Shown: positions 17,305-25,986 of the stretch, piece by piece
Numbering within the stretch: the stretch's first letter is position 1
How the letters are laid out: each line of letters begins with the position of its first letter
Assembly: GCA_938020525.1 (NCBI GenBank)
Contig: CALIHW010000076.1
Span: 1 to 37,745, forward strand
DNA from: an uncultured Granulosicoccaceae bacterium
Lineage (GTDB): Bacteria; Pseudomonadota; Gammaproteobacteria; Granulosicoccales; Granulosicoccaceae
Direction of reading: 5' to 3'
DNA length: 37,745 bases
Position numbers and translations under genes: made by a program
The notes under the pieces: model-generated
Database searches by the model: none
What the model saw: only the letters and a program-made list of their open reading frames with translations
What the model was told of the DNA's origin: nothing

Positions 17305-18476
17305 TGACAACAGATTTATCCGGCGAGCAATTTCTGCGCGAGGGAAAGCAGTTTATGACTGCCGCCAAACTATTCCCCGATGTGACAATCAACAACAGAG
17401 GGGATTTAGCATCCCTGCCCGTCCTCCGTAAAGACGAGTACTTTAAAAAGCAAACAGAAACTCCACCATTCGGCGGCATGCAGGTGACCAATGCCAGCCA
17501 TATTTTTCAGTCACCCGGCCCCATCTATGAACCCGGTGGAATCGCCAGTGACTGGTGGCGTTTTGGACGCTTTGCCAAGGCCATCGGCATCAGCAGTGAT
17601 GACATCGTGCTTAATACGTTTTCATATCACTTCACCCCTGCAGGTGCGATGTTTGAAAGTGGCGCGCATGCCGTCAGTGCGAGCGTGTTCCCATCGGGCC
17701 CTGGTCAGTCAACACAACAGGCAGAGGTCGCAGCCGCTATCGGTGCCACAACCTATGCAGGCACACCTGATTTCCTACAAACAATTTTAGCTAAAGCTGA
17801 CGAACACGGCCATGACCTGAGCCGCTTGAATAAAGCAGCGGTATCTGCAGGCCCTCTATTCCCGCAAATGCGTGAAGACTACATGAAGCGCGGCATTGTA
17901 TGCCGCCAATGCTATGCCACTGCCGATGTGGGCTTAATTGCTTATGAGACCACTGACTGCATCGATGGCATGCTAATCGATGACGATATCATCGTAGAGA
18001 TTGTCACCCCCGGTACCAACACCACCCTGCCTGACGGTGAAGTCGGTGAAGTCGTGGTTACCGTATTAAACCCGAACCACCCGTTACTCAGATTCTCTGT
18101 TGGTGACCTAAGCGCCATAATGACCGAACCAAGTCCAACCGGTTGCGGCCGTCCAAGACTCGTCGGATGGCGTGGCCGCGCAGATCAAGCCACCAAAGTA
18201 CGAGGTATGTTTATAAGACCTGAACAAGTCGCACGCATTGTGGATAAGCACCCAGGCATTGAACGCGCCCGAGTAGAAGTCAGTGCAGATGGCAGCCGTG
18301 ATCAACTTACAGTGAAACTTGAATCTACAGATCACAACAGCCATGACCAGGAGGCATTGAACACAACCGTTGCCGAAATCCTAAAACTCAAAGCTGAAGT
18401 TGTTGTTGTACCGAGCGGTGAGCTTCCAAAGGATGGAATTGTTATAGCGGACCTTCGACCTGTACCGGGGGATTGA
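17304..18476 (+). CDS. PaaK-like adenylate-forming protein lacking a canonical P-loop
   Basis: About 390 residues, related to phenylacetate-CoA ligase (PaaK, about 430). ATG 17304 overlaps the LivF stop as TAATG and has AAGGTGG nine bases upstream; a GTG at 17292 is less likely. The C-terminal half keeps family elements: YATADVGLIAYE (204-215), DGEVGEVVVTVLNP (244-257), LLRFSVGDLS (261-270) and GRADQATKVRGMFI (291-304). Where PaaK has its SSGTTGxP loop, this protein has FQSPGPIYEPGG (68-79), so ATP binding may differ or be lost. I believe this variant is a conserved subfamily in the same operon type, from memory. It may activate a special acid or serve a regulatory or scaffold role. Confidence 0.75.
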   Translation: MTTDLSGEQFLREGKQFMTAAKLFPDVTINNRGDLASLPVLRKDEYFKKQTETPPFGGMQVTNASHIFQSPGPIYEPGGIASDWWRFGRFAKAIGISSDDIVLNTFSYHFTPAGAMFESGAHAVSASVFPSGPGQSTQQAEVAAAIGATTYAGTPDFLQTILAKADEHGHDLSRLNKAAVSAGPLFPQMREDYMKRGIVCRQCYATADVGLIAYETTDCIDGMLIDDDIIVEIVTPGTNTTLPDGEVGEVVVTVLNPNHPLLRFSVGDLSAIMTEPSPTGCGRPRLVGWRGRADQATKVRGMFIRPEQVARIVDKHPGIERARVEVSADGSRDQLTVKLESTDHNSHDQEALNTTVAEILKLKAEVVVVPSGELPKDGIVIADLRPVPGD

Positions 18477-18520
18477 TGGTTTCACCTGCGGTGGGCCTTA
18501 GGTTTTAGCTCGTTGCTCTG

Positions 18521-18780
18521 GCTTGTTGCTCTGGCTTGGCATCCATGCCGTGTTTCGATGCCAGTCCCTGGCGCTACGAGTCCCTTTTCAAAAGCGGAAA
18601 AGGAACCAAAACGCTTTTTCGCAGCTTCTTTGCCTGCGGGTGCCTACGGCATTTTTTGAAACCATCCTCCAACAGGTCGCACGAAACGTACATCCCTGTA
18701 CACAGCGCTCACGCGCCTTCCCTGGCGCTTTGACCTGTCTCCGGATGATTTCAAAAAACAATTCAGATGCTTTGGGTACT
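18521..18780 (+). repeat. Dispersed structured repeat, copy B
   Basis: Second copy of the repeat at 6801-7062, again just downstream of a plus-strand operon. TTTTTTGAAACCATCC (18652-18667) pairs with GGATGATTTCAAAAAA (18743-18758), 15 of 16 positions plus one G-T. ACAGGTC (18672-18678) pairs perfectly with GACCTGT (18732-18738). The inner GTACA/TGTAC and GCGCC/GGCGC hairpins are kept. Between copies, pair G6957-C7019 becomes A18674-T18736, and wobble T6956-G7020 becomes C18673-G18737, so pairing survives sequence change. The flanking bases 18781-18881 show nothing else. Confidence 0.8.
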
Positions 18781-18881
18781 GCAACTGAAAAAAATTATTG
18801 ATGAGTTGTCCATACTGATATCTTATAACTCTTGTTGCTATGACGTTTGGTGGTAGCAAGTTAGTAGATGATTGGAAATCA

Positions 18882-18912
18882 CGTAGGGAGGATAAGCTTG
18901 CGCATCCACCAT
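18882..18912. repeat. Short REP-like palindrome, copy B
   Basis: CGTAGGGAGGATAAG ... CGCATCCACCAT, with GGAGGAT against ATCCACC pairing but for one position. It parallels the unit at 7129-7163. The following bases to 19034 hold only the leader of the next gene; an in-frame extension of that gene back to 18840 runs through this unit and looks non-coding. Confidence 0.5.
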
Positions 18913-19034
18913 GGCATCCCAATTATAGGGCACCGCTAACATACTTACTTCACCCCCGTGCGAGGTCGTCACCCCACTCCACATCAAAGCCGTGTTACGG
19001 TAGACCGATAAGACCAAACAATAGAGGTGCTTTT

Positions 19035-19313
19035 ATGGGCAGCACGGTAAAATTTAATTGGGTATTGCAGATTGAAACCGAGGAACCGGTAAATGAAAAC
19101 CACACCTATCAATTCGAAAAAATCGGTAACAGGATGTTTCCCATTGACACGCCTATCGATCTTATAGATCTTGATAGAAACACAGTCGCCAAAATTAAAA
19201 TCACCTCTTTTATGAACATATCTGATCTTACATCAGGATCATTTGAAGTTATCAAGATATATACAGGTACCGAGAAATCAGTTCTAACTAACTACTGGAT
19301 TGAAAATCAGTAA
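19035..19313 (+). CDS. Small DUF2584-like protein, function unknown
   Basis: A 92-residue protein. ATG 19035 follows AGAGGTG (19023-19029) at normal spacing; a longer reading from 18840 would add 65 residues that are Pro/His/Arg rich and overlap an intergenic repeat, so I reject it. The sequence MGSTVKFNWVLQIETEE, a central RMFPIDTPIDLIDLD and a C-terminal TGTEKSVLTNYWIENQ look like a single small beta-rich domain. The pattern (FN start, K-G-R-x-(Y/F)-P-(L/I)-D-x-P-(I/L) centre, ending in a TY-like strand) recalls DUF2584 proteins of Bacillus, from memory. There is no signal peptide. No role can be inferred from the neighbours. Confidence 0.6.
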   Translation: MGSTVKFNWVLQIETEEPVNENHTYQFEKIGNRMFPIDTPIDLIDLDRNTVAKIKITSFMNISDLTSGSFEVIKIYTGTEKSVLTNYWIENQ

Positions 19314-19381
19314 CAACTGAATTCCACGGCACGCGGGAAAGCAGACTGGCAGACACCACCAGCGGATTACCACAAGCGCTA

Positions 19382-20065
19382 CTAACCCAACTGATGCTGA
19401 GCACGCCATTTCTGTCTGAGCGCTTCTCCAGTTTCTTTAAAATCAATTTCTGTGATTATGCATTGCTTTATTCGGTCTACTCGAAAATGCCTGTACGCTA
19501 ATCGTAGCTCGCACCAGGCTGCCAAAACCAGAGCATCAACGTAGTACACCAACGCCAGTGGCTGCACTGTGCGCGCACTTACGGCTTCATGTTGATCGGT
19601 ATACTGTATTTCTAATTTTCTTTCATCACGTATAGCTTGCCTCAGCACCGATGGATCTATATCTGAGGGTGGAATACTATTCCAGTTAGATGTAAAGACA
19701 GATTGACTCAATAGGCCATAGGGATTCTCCTCTGGCAGTACATCGGTTATTTTTCTCACAACACTGCGTGCTGCATTTTCCAACCCTGGGTCTCCGGTTC
19801 GACCCAGCAGCGAAAGACCCACAGCTATCGCTTCAACCTCCTCTGCGGTAAACATCAACGGCGGCAAATCAAAGCCCGGACGCAGGATATATCCAACTCC
19901 GGCCTCCCCGTCAATTGGAACTCGCATCGACTGTAGAGCAACAATATCTCGATATATAGTGCGCTTAGTGACTTCAAGTGAATCTGCAATCTCCTGTGCA
20001 GTTAGTGATCTTCTGGAACTGCGAAGCAACTGAATGATTTCAAACAAGCGTGTTGAGCGATTCAT
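19382..20065 (-). CDS. YafY-type transcriptional regulator with HTH and WYL domains
   Basis: A 227-residue DNA-binding regulator. The N-terminal winged helix (about 1-60) has the helix-turn-helix LTAQEIADSLEVTKRTIYRDIVALQ. A linker with GYILRPGFDLPPLMFTAEEVEAI leads to a WYL domain (about 140-205) with RDERKLEIQYTD and LVLAAWCELRLAYRHFRVDRI. WYL domains often sense small ligands or nucleic acid; its targets are unknown. The start has GAGGT five bases upstream. A 200-base inverted-repeat element begins only 22 bases before the start codon, so this gene's own promoter must lie in or beyond that element, or has been lost. It is divergent from the DMT transporter gene, a possible target. Confidence 0.88.
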   Translation of the reverse strand: MNRSTRLFEIIQLLRSSRRSLTAQEIADSLEVTKRTIYRDIVALQSMRVPIDGEAGVGYILRPGFDLPPLMFTAEEVEAIAVGLSLLGRTGDPGLENAARSVVRKITDVLPEENPYGLLSQSVFTSNWNSIPPSDIDPSVLRQAIRDERKLEIQYTDQHEAVSARTVQPLALVYYVDALVLAAWCELRLAYRHFRVDRIKQCIITEIDFKETGEALRQKWRAQHQLG

Positions 20066-20087
20066 GCGTTACCTCGTCTAGTGGATA

Positions 20088-20287
20088 CTAGTGGGCTGTG
20101 TGGAAAGTTCGATAACACGCCTCGAAGCCACAGCCGCCATAGCTGCGTTAGCTGCGTTAGCTGCGTTAACCATGTTGATAAAGATCAGGCTCGACGTAGG
20201 CCCTGCTATGCCTGCGTTTCTTCGCGCAAGCTCAGCCGACTGTGGCTGTGAAAAGTTTGTTACCGAACTTCCCGCACAACCCACTAG
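20088..20287. mobile_element. MITE-like inverted-repeat element, non-coding
   Basis: About 200 bases bounded by CTAGTGGG and CCCACTAG. The two ends (about 20088-20136 and 20237-20287) are imperfect inverted repeats of roughly 50 bases; most mismatches are transitions. CTAG at both ends fits the four-base YTAR target duplication of IS5-group elements, but being self-complementary it could also be part of the repeat. No transposase is present, so it would need one in trans. It has been inserted between the ribosome site and any older promoter of the WYL regulator. IS5 kinship is inference. Confidence 0.65.
20141..20167 (+). repeat. Three tandem copies of AGCTGCGTT
   Basis: Three perfect nine-base units in a row inside the central part of the inverted-repeat element. 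The copy number is likely to vary between strains by slippage. Confidence 0.85.
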
Positions 20288-20398
20288 GAGCTTGTCCGAG
20301 AATGACGGTCGTAGTGCTGATGGGCCCGCAGGAGTGTTTGGAACTTTATGTATAGCCTTTCATTCTATCCTGTTGGTCGCCTCGTGAATAATGCAGGC

Positions 20399-20438
20399 TA
20401 GCACCTCTGCTGACATGATCGTGTCAGCAGAGGTGCTA
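20399..20438. promoter_or_regulatory. Near-perfect 40-base palindrome before the DMT transporter
   Basis: TAGCACCTCTGCTGACA (20399-20415) is perfectly complementary to 20422-20438, and one further T-G pair closes a GATC loop. It ends 32 bases before the transporter start. No T-run follows on the plus strand, so a simple terminator is unlikely; an operator or an mRNA-leader hairpin fits better. The rest of 20288-20470 shows only a GAGGGAAAGCAA ribosome site near 20457-20467. Confidence 0.6.
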
Positions 20439-20470
20439 AGTTACTCCATGAAATCGAGGGAAAGCAAGTT

Positions 20471-21382
20471 ATGGACTACACACTACCAAATAAGAAAGCA
20501 CTCCCAAACCCGTCTTATCTTGTTGGCCTGCTACTGGTAAGCAGTGCCACCATTGCCTGGAGCACAGCCGGACTGTTCACGCGCGCAATTGCACTGGATA
20601 ACTGGACACTTTTATTCTGGCGCGGTGTTTTTGGCGCTGCAGCAATTGCACTGGGTATCGGCATAGTCAGTCGCAAGAATAACCGGAGAAATAGCCCAAA
20701 CAATACCATGAGACAAATTGTATCAATGGGATTTTACGGCTGGCTATTCGTTTTTGTATCCGGCATCGGAATGGTTATGTTCATCACCGCGTTAAATCAT
20801 ACCACTGTCGCCCATGTTTCAATTCTATATGCAACTGTGCCACTGGCAACGGCATGTGTTGCATGGTTTGTACTCAGAGAGAAACCGAGCAGTTACTCTC
20901 TTACTGCAAGCTTTTTCTCGCTGATCGGAGTCTGCATCATGATGGGGTTTTCAAGTGATGGTCACTGGATCGGCGATCTTCTAGCACTGGGCATGACGAT
21001 CTGCCTTGCAGTAATGATGATCATAACTCGCGCCAACCCGGAAATTCCGATACTACCTGCAGCGTGCTTGTCAGCGCTGCTTAGTGCTGCACTGGCGTTG
21101 CCATTCAGTAGTCCGTTCACTGTAGAGCCTGAGCAATGGATCATGCTTATTCTATTTGGAGTGGTCAATTCAGCGCTGGGCCTCGTCCTTTTTATTATAG
21201 GGTCAAAATATCTACCCGCCATTGAAACCGCACTTATCACTGCACTGGATGCACCATTGGCACCGATTTGGGTATGGATACTTTTTAGTGAAGCACCAGG
21301 CTCCGTAACAATGCTTGGTGGAAGCATTGTGTTTATTGCGGTTGCTGTTTATCTGGCAACAGCACATAGACAATACTCTTGA
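20471..21382 (+). CDS. DMT-family transporter with two EamA domains
   Basis: A 303-residue inner-membrane protein with about ten helices in two EamA halves (about 15-150 and 160-298). Typical pieces are ATIAWSTAGLFTRAIALDNWTLLFWRG at the first half and ALITALDAPLAPIWVWILFSEAPG near the end of the second. These carriers usually export or exchange amino acids, nucleosides or metabolites; the substrate cannot be told. GAGGGAAAG precedes ATG 20471. It is the first of a plus-strand group with a NIF3/YqfO-like protein and a PEP-mutase-family enzyme. The strong palindrome upstream suggests regulated expression. Confidence 0.85.
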   Translation: MDYTLPNKKALPNPSYLVGLLLVSSATIAWSTAGLFTRAIALDNWTLLFWRGVFGAAAIALGIGIVSRKNNRRNSPNNTMRQIVSMGFYGWLFVFVSGIGMVMFITALNHTTVAHVSILYATVPLATACVAWFVLREKPSSYSLTASFFSLIGVCIMMGFSSDGHWIGDLLALGMTICLAVMMIITRANPEIPILPAACLSALLSAALALPFSSPFTVEPEQWIMLILFGVVNSALGLVLFIIGSKYLPAIETALITALDAPLAPIWVWILFSEAPGSVTMLGGSIVFIAVAVYLATAHRQYS

Positions 21383-21438
21383 TTGTAATTTCAAAATTCA
21401 AAAAGCGTACAACTTCTTCGACTAAAGGTTAATAGATT

Positions 21439-21900
21439 ATGACTGACCAGCTATTCAAATCAGGTCTTCAAACCAAGGCAATTAACTTGCTGGCTCACTG
21501 GAAAATTACCTTTCAGGCCCCGGTTGAAGACATCGATCGGATATTTGAACACCTAACCGAAATAACTCCTTTGGTGCAGGGAAAAACAGATAAGAACGGG
21601 TATCGCACTGCCAGCGGCTTCGAATACTATCGCCCGTTGGAAGGCACACCTACAGGTGCAGAAGAGAATATTAGAAAACGACCAGACGTTGATGAAATGT
21701 CAATATTGATAGAAAGAGATGAATCTTTATTGAAGAGAATCGTTGACGGCATATATCAAGTACATAGTTACTACGAGCCTGTGATTGTTATTAGCGAAGT
21801 GCTACGTAGCGAATGCAGAGGTCTGGACGATTCCCGTAACCCACATCGATGGTGGAATAAAGATGGAGATTGGAAGGCAGATAACCATGTCAGCGAATGA
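21439..21900 (+). CDS. NIF3/YqfO-like small protein (CutA/PII-like fold)
   Basis: A 153-residue cytoplasmic protein. The segment GFEYYRPLEGTPTGAEENI (about 56-74), a gap, then VHSYYEPVIVISEV (about 111-124) follows the layout of the short NIF3-related proteins of Pseudomonas, in which FRPLEGSxPxxG is followed by AHPYExPAYEV. These form CutA1/PII-like trimers and have been linked to metal or small-ligand binding, not firmly. Here the usual HPYE reads HSYYE, so the metal-contacting histidine remains but its surroundings differ. About 20 extra residues at the N-terminus and a tail with NPHRWWNKDGDW are additions. It stands 56 bases after the transporter gene and before the PEP-mutase gene. Confidence 0.55.
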   Translation: MTDQLFKSGLQTKAINLLAHWKITFQAPVEDIDRIFEHLTEITPLVQGKTDKNGYRTASGFEYYRPLEGTPTGAEENIRKRPDVDEMSILIERDESLLKRIVDGIYQVHSYYEPVIVISEVLRSECRGLDDSRNPHRWWNKDGDWKADNHVSE

Positions 21901-21908
21901 ACATTTAG

Positions 21909-22031
21909 ATGGCGTGGACCTTGGAATGGATGATCACCATTGACACACCCGACAAAGACAACCCGAATCGAAACTGGAATCGTCCTGACGCAGAGACTAT
22001 TCACGGAACTTCAACAGGAAAAACACCATGA
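21909..22031 (+). CDS. Possible 40-residue ORF overlapping the next start
   Basis: ATG 21909 (or ATG 21930) opens a frame that ends TGA 22031, giving an ATGA overlap with the PEP-mutase start at 22028. Its C-terminal half, NPNRNWNRPDAETIHGT, resembles the tail of the preceding protein (NPHRWWNKDGDW) and has a coding-like composition. The ribosome site is poor. It may be a leader peptide that couples translation, a duplicated tail or chance. Confidence 0.3.
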   Translation: MAWTLEWMITIDTPDKDNPNRNWNRPDAETIHGTSTGKTP

Positions 22032-22855
22032 CCAGCAGTAACGTCGGTAGCACTTTTCGCAAACTTCACGAATCCACCGATCTTTTTATAATGCCAAACC
22101 CATGGGATGGCGGTAGCGCAAAGATTTTTTCACGCTGTGGGTTTAAAGCATTGGCAACCACAAGCGGAGGTATGGCTTATTCATTGGGTAAGCGAGACGG
22201 ATATGTCTCAAAAAACGAAGCACTTCGACACTGCAAGGATATTGTTGCAGCTACCAGCTTACCGGTTTCGGCAGATCTCGAGAAAGGTTATGGAGACTCA
22301 CCAGAGGATGTTGCCGATATGATACTTGCCGTCGCAGAAACCGGAGTAGCTGGTTGCTCAATCGAAGACTATACCGGCAGACCAGAAATGCCTATCTTCG
22401 ACAGAGCACTTGCCATAGAAAGAATTCAAGCAGCTCACGAAGCAAGAAATTCACTTCCGGAGGATTTTGTTTTAACAGCGCGTTGCGAGAAGTTTCTCTG
22501 GAATGAACCGGTACTTGATAAAGTCATTGAGCGACTACAAGCGTTTGAAGCGGCGGGTGCAGATGTTCTGTTTGCTCCAGGAGTTAATAATCTGGTTGAT
22601 ATTGAAAGCATAGTTCAGGCGCTGACAAAACCCTATAACGTCGTCATGTCTACACCCAACCTTTCATTTGGCTTAGCAGAACTACAGGAGATTGGAGTGC
22701 GCAGAGTCAGCTTAGGATCTGCCATGGCACAGCTAATTTACGGAACAACCATAGCCGCTATAAGCGAGGTAGCAGAGTCAGGCACATTTAATTTTGTTAA
22801 TGAAGCTATGAATTACGAAGAGCTGGAATCATGGTTTATTGATTCTGCAAGCTAG
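22028..22855 (+). CDS. Isocitrate lyase/PEP-mutase family protein
   Basis: A 275-residue alpha/beta barrel enzyme of the PEP-mutase/isocitrate-lyase superfamily that makes or breaks C-C or C-P bonds next to a carboxylate, with Mg2+. Motifs: MPNPWDGGSAK (22-32), TTSGGMAYSLGKRDG (44-58), the metal site SADLEKGYGD (81-90) and CSIEDYTGRP (110-119). The cysteine loop KKCGH of isocitrate lyase is absent, so it is not the glyoxylate-cycle enzyme. It matches the small, mostly uncharacterised proteobacterial group annotated as PEP phosphonomutase-like. The substrate may be an oxaloacetate-, methylisocitrate- or phosphonopyruvate-like acid. Its last 20 bases overlap the end of the opposite-strand acetyltransferase gene. 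Confidence 0.82.
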   Translation: MTSSNVGSTFRKLHESTDLFIMPNPWDGGSAKIFSRCGFKALATTSGGMAYSLGKRDGYVSKNEALRHCKDIVAATSLPVSADLEKGYGDSPEDVADMILAVAETGVAGCSIEDYTGRPEMPIFDRALAIERIQAAHEARNSLPEDFVLTARCEKFLWNEPVLDKVIERLQAFEAAGADVLFAPGVNNLVDIESIVQALTKPYNVVMSTPNLSFGLAELQEIGVRRVSLGSAMAQLIYGTTIAAISEVAESGTFNFVNEAMNYEELESWFIDSAS

Positions 22856-23327
22856 TGATTTCTTTGCGCATAGAGTAGAAGGTGGGCCTGTCATAGCCGG
22901 CATGAGAGTGCTCACCCGTCACGAAAAACCCCAGAGATTCAAATACACTGTGGTTCTCTATCAGTTCAATGCGTACCTTGAGCGCCAAGTTGCTCATACC
23001 CTTCTCTAACGCATGCTGTTCAACGCCCTCCATAAGTCTGCGGCCGATACCTCTGCGCTGATGATCAGGATGAACGGCGAGTTTACCCACATAGAGAGAA
23101 TCGTTTTGAGACGTTGCAAAAACACATCCGATCAGCTCTCCCCCTTCCGACGCCAGAAACAGCGATTCATCCTGCACTTTGGCAGCGACTGATTCAAGAG
23201 TCATGAGATGTAACGAAGAAGGCGGATCGATCCGGTCATCCATGTAAGCAAAAGCTTCCTGGAGTAACGAAAGAAGTGATTGCCAATCCGAAAAGCAATC
23301 ATCCGCGAGTGCGATTTCTAGGCTCAT
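22836..23327 (-). CDS. GNAT-family N-acetyltransferase
   Basis: A 163-residue cytoplasmic enzyme that transfers an acetyl group from acetyl-CoA to an amine. The acetyl-CoA site is visible as LAVHPDHQRRGIGRRLM (83-99), with the R/Q-x-x-G-x-G/A loop, after strand ELIGCVF (64-70); the later ENHSVFESLGFF segment is the usual C-terminal motif. The acceptor is unknown. The gene is convergent with, and overlaps by 20 bases, the PEP-mutase gene, so each 3' end is coding on the other strand. No good ribosome site is seen before ATG 23327. Confidence 0.88.
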   Translation of the reverse strand: MSLEIALADDCFSDWQSLLSLLQEAFAYMDDRIDPPSSLHLMTLESVAAKVQDESLFLASEGGELIGCVFATSQNDSLYVGKLAVHPDHQRRGIGRRLMEGVEQHALEKGMSNLALKVRIELIENHSVFESLGFFVTGEHSHAGYDRPTFYSMRKEITSLQNQ

Positions 23328-23366
23328 GAGCTAATGGATAACGTATTCGATCGTTAGCACGGTGAC

Positions 23367-23439
23367 CCACGTTCCCCCATGTTTCGAACGTGGCTTGTAA
23401 CGTTAAGATCCGTATTCAATCACGTCTACTTGATTGAAT
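23367..23439. other. Two perfect 8-bp hairpins between serS and the acetyltransferase gene
   Basis: CCACGTTC (23367-23374) pairs with GAACGTGG (23386-23393); ATTCAATC (23414-23421) pairs with GATTGAAT (23432-23439). Both lie in the 168-base gap downstream of serS on the minus strand. Neither is followed by a T-run, so they are not clear intrinsic terminators; they may be mRNA 3' end or leader structures. Confidence 0.4.
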
Positions 23440-23495
23440 ATTCAGCGGCGCTACTGGAATAGCTAAATCGGCAGCGCCATGTGCAAAGCCAACAC

Positions 23496-24779
<1,284 letters not shown>

Positions 24780-24886
24780 TTACTGGCTTCAGAAAGACAG
24801 GAGTATAGCAACTTGCCCGTTAAAGCCACAGACAATTATTGCCGCCCGCATGGCCATGAATACGCCTTGAGAAACCCATGATCGAG

Positions 24887-25270
24887 CTATCGAAATTTGC
24901 CTAAAATCGCTGCACCCAGGGCCATTCCGAGAAATACAGCCGCCAGGCACAACGCGACATTGAGCACTACGTTAATTGCAGCAGATTTTAACTGTCCTGA
25001 CTGCCATAGCTGCAACGTCTCCAGGGAAAATGCCGAAAAGGTCGTAAACGCGCCCAGTAAGCCTGTCTGGAAAAACAGCCTGGGGCCGACAGACAATTTG
25101 GGGTCCAGGAAGAAACTACCGGCGAGCAACCCGATCAGTAATGAGCCTGTCACGTTAACTACAAGCGTTCCCGTAGGAAAAGCCAGTGCTGGCACAGTCA
25201 AAACCTTAACGGTTAAATAACGCAGCGTTGCTCCCAACGCTCCGCCGAGCGCGACCCATAAAACAGCCAT
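24887..25270 (-). CDS. crcB: Fluoride channel CrcB/Fluc
   Basis: A 127-residue inner-membrane protein with four helices that works as a dual-topology dimer to let fluoride out of the cell. Conserved pieces are LGGALGATLRY (8-18), the GTLVVNVTGSLLIG segment with N39, and the phenylalanine box GAFTTFSAFSLE (73-84). I use ATG 25270, which gives the usual short N-terminus; an in-frame TTG at 25288 is possible, and neither has a clear ribosome site. No fluoride riboswitch could be seen in the 93-base gap upstream, where the DUF4124 gene points the other way. serS follows after 119 bases. Confidence 0.93.
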   Translation of the reverse strand: MAVLWVALGGALGATLRYLTVKVLTVPALAFPTGTLVVNVTGSLLIGLLAGSFFLDPKLSVGPRLFFQTGLLGAFTTFSAFSLETLQLWQSGQLKSAAINVVLNVALCLAAVFLGMALGAAILGKFR

Positions 25271-25363
25271 CACAGGTACAGATGGCAACTGACTAAAACT
25301 GACAGTCGGCGCTCGATGGCACGTTCAGTGCTTGCATTTGCCGATCTTTGAGAGGCAGGCATA

Positions 25364-25951
25364 ATGAAATCGCTCAGGTTACTTTCGACGTTGTTCATGC
25401 TACTTTTTTGTAGTGCAGTTACAGCGAGCCCGCTGTACTCGTGGACCACAAAAGATGGTACACCAACCTACTCCCCCGACCCACCTCCAAAAGGTGTGTC
25501 TTACGTGATTGTCGGACCAGATCTGAAACCACTTGCAGGGCAGCCTGTCACACCGGGTGCTCCGTCTCCGTCAGAAAACAAGACACCCACAACAACCGCA
25601 GCTACTTCTAGCAACCTGGTATTGACTCCTTCGCCTGGCAGTAAAAGCAACGCTACCAAGACTTCTGCAAAATCACCAAGCTCCAAATGGAAACCGGTAG
25701 TCTACGCAGATGATCCGAATCCGACAGCCAATAAGCCGAAAATCAGTGCTGCCGTATCAACACCCGTGGAAGACCCGCTGCAGTCAAATCAACAGACTAT
25801 TCAATACTCAAAAGAGTGTTTCAAGGTAAGGCAGAAGGTACTGTTGCTCGAAAGCCAGTTCGCAAATGCACTGACTGCACAGCAGATGGATGACGCCATC
25901 GTCCGGCTTAACGTATTCAGAAACGAAAACAAAGGCAATTGCGGATTATAA
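25364..25951 (+). CDS. Secreted DUF4124-domain protein
   Basis: A 195-residue exported protein. It has a signal peptide of about 21 residues ending in VTA-SPL, then a short DUF4124 domain: LYSWTTKDGTPTYSPDPPPKG is the typical 'W-x-D-x-x-G-x-x-x-Y-S-D-x-P-P' pattern. Residues 65-140 are a low-complexity Pro/Ser/Thr/Lys linker, followed by a helical end (about 150-195) with two cysteines, in SKECFKVRQ and KGNCGL, that may form a disulfide. Function of the family is unknown; it acts in the periplasm or envelope. GAGAGGCAGG precedes ATG 25364. It is divergent from crcB and convergent with the phosphatidyltransferase gene. Confidence 0.82.
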   Translation: MKSLRLLSTLFMLLFCSAVTASPLYSWTTKDGTPTYSPDPPPKGVSYVIVGPDLKPLAGQPVTPGAPSPSENKTPTTTAATSSNLVLTPSPGSKSNATKTSAKSPSSKWKPVVYADDPNPTANKPKISAAVSTPVEDPLQSNQQTIQYSKECFKVRQKVLLLESQFANALTAQQMDDAIVRLNVFRNENKGNCGL

Positions 25952-25986
25952 CAATTCTGCAAAACCGACATGCGCTAGTAGGAATC

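Noticed and set aside
18840..19034. 65-residue N-terminal extension of the DUF2584-like protein
   Set aside because: It crosses a REP-like intergenic repeat and is rich in Pro, His and Arg; a good ribosome site sits before the later ATG.
25271..25363. A fluoride riboswitch upstream of crcB
   Set aside because: I looked for the conserved motif on the minus strand and did not see it; the gap is short and divergent.
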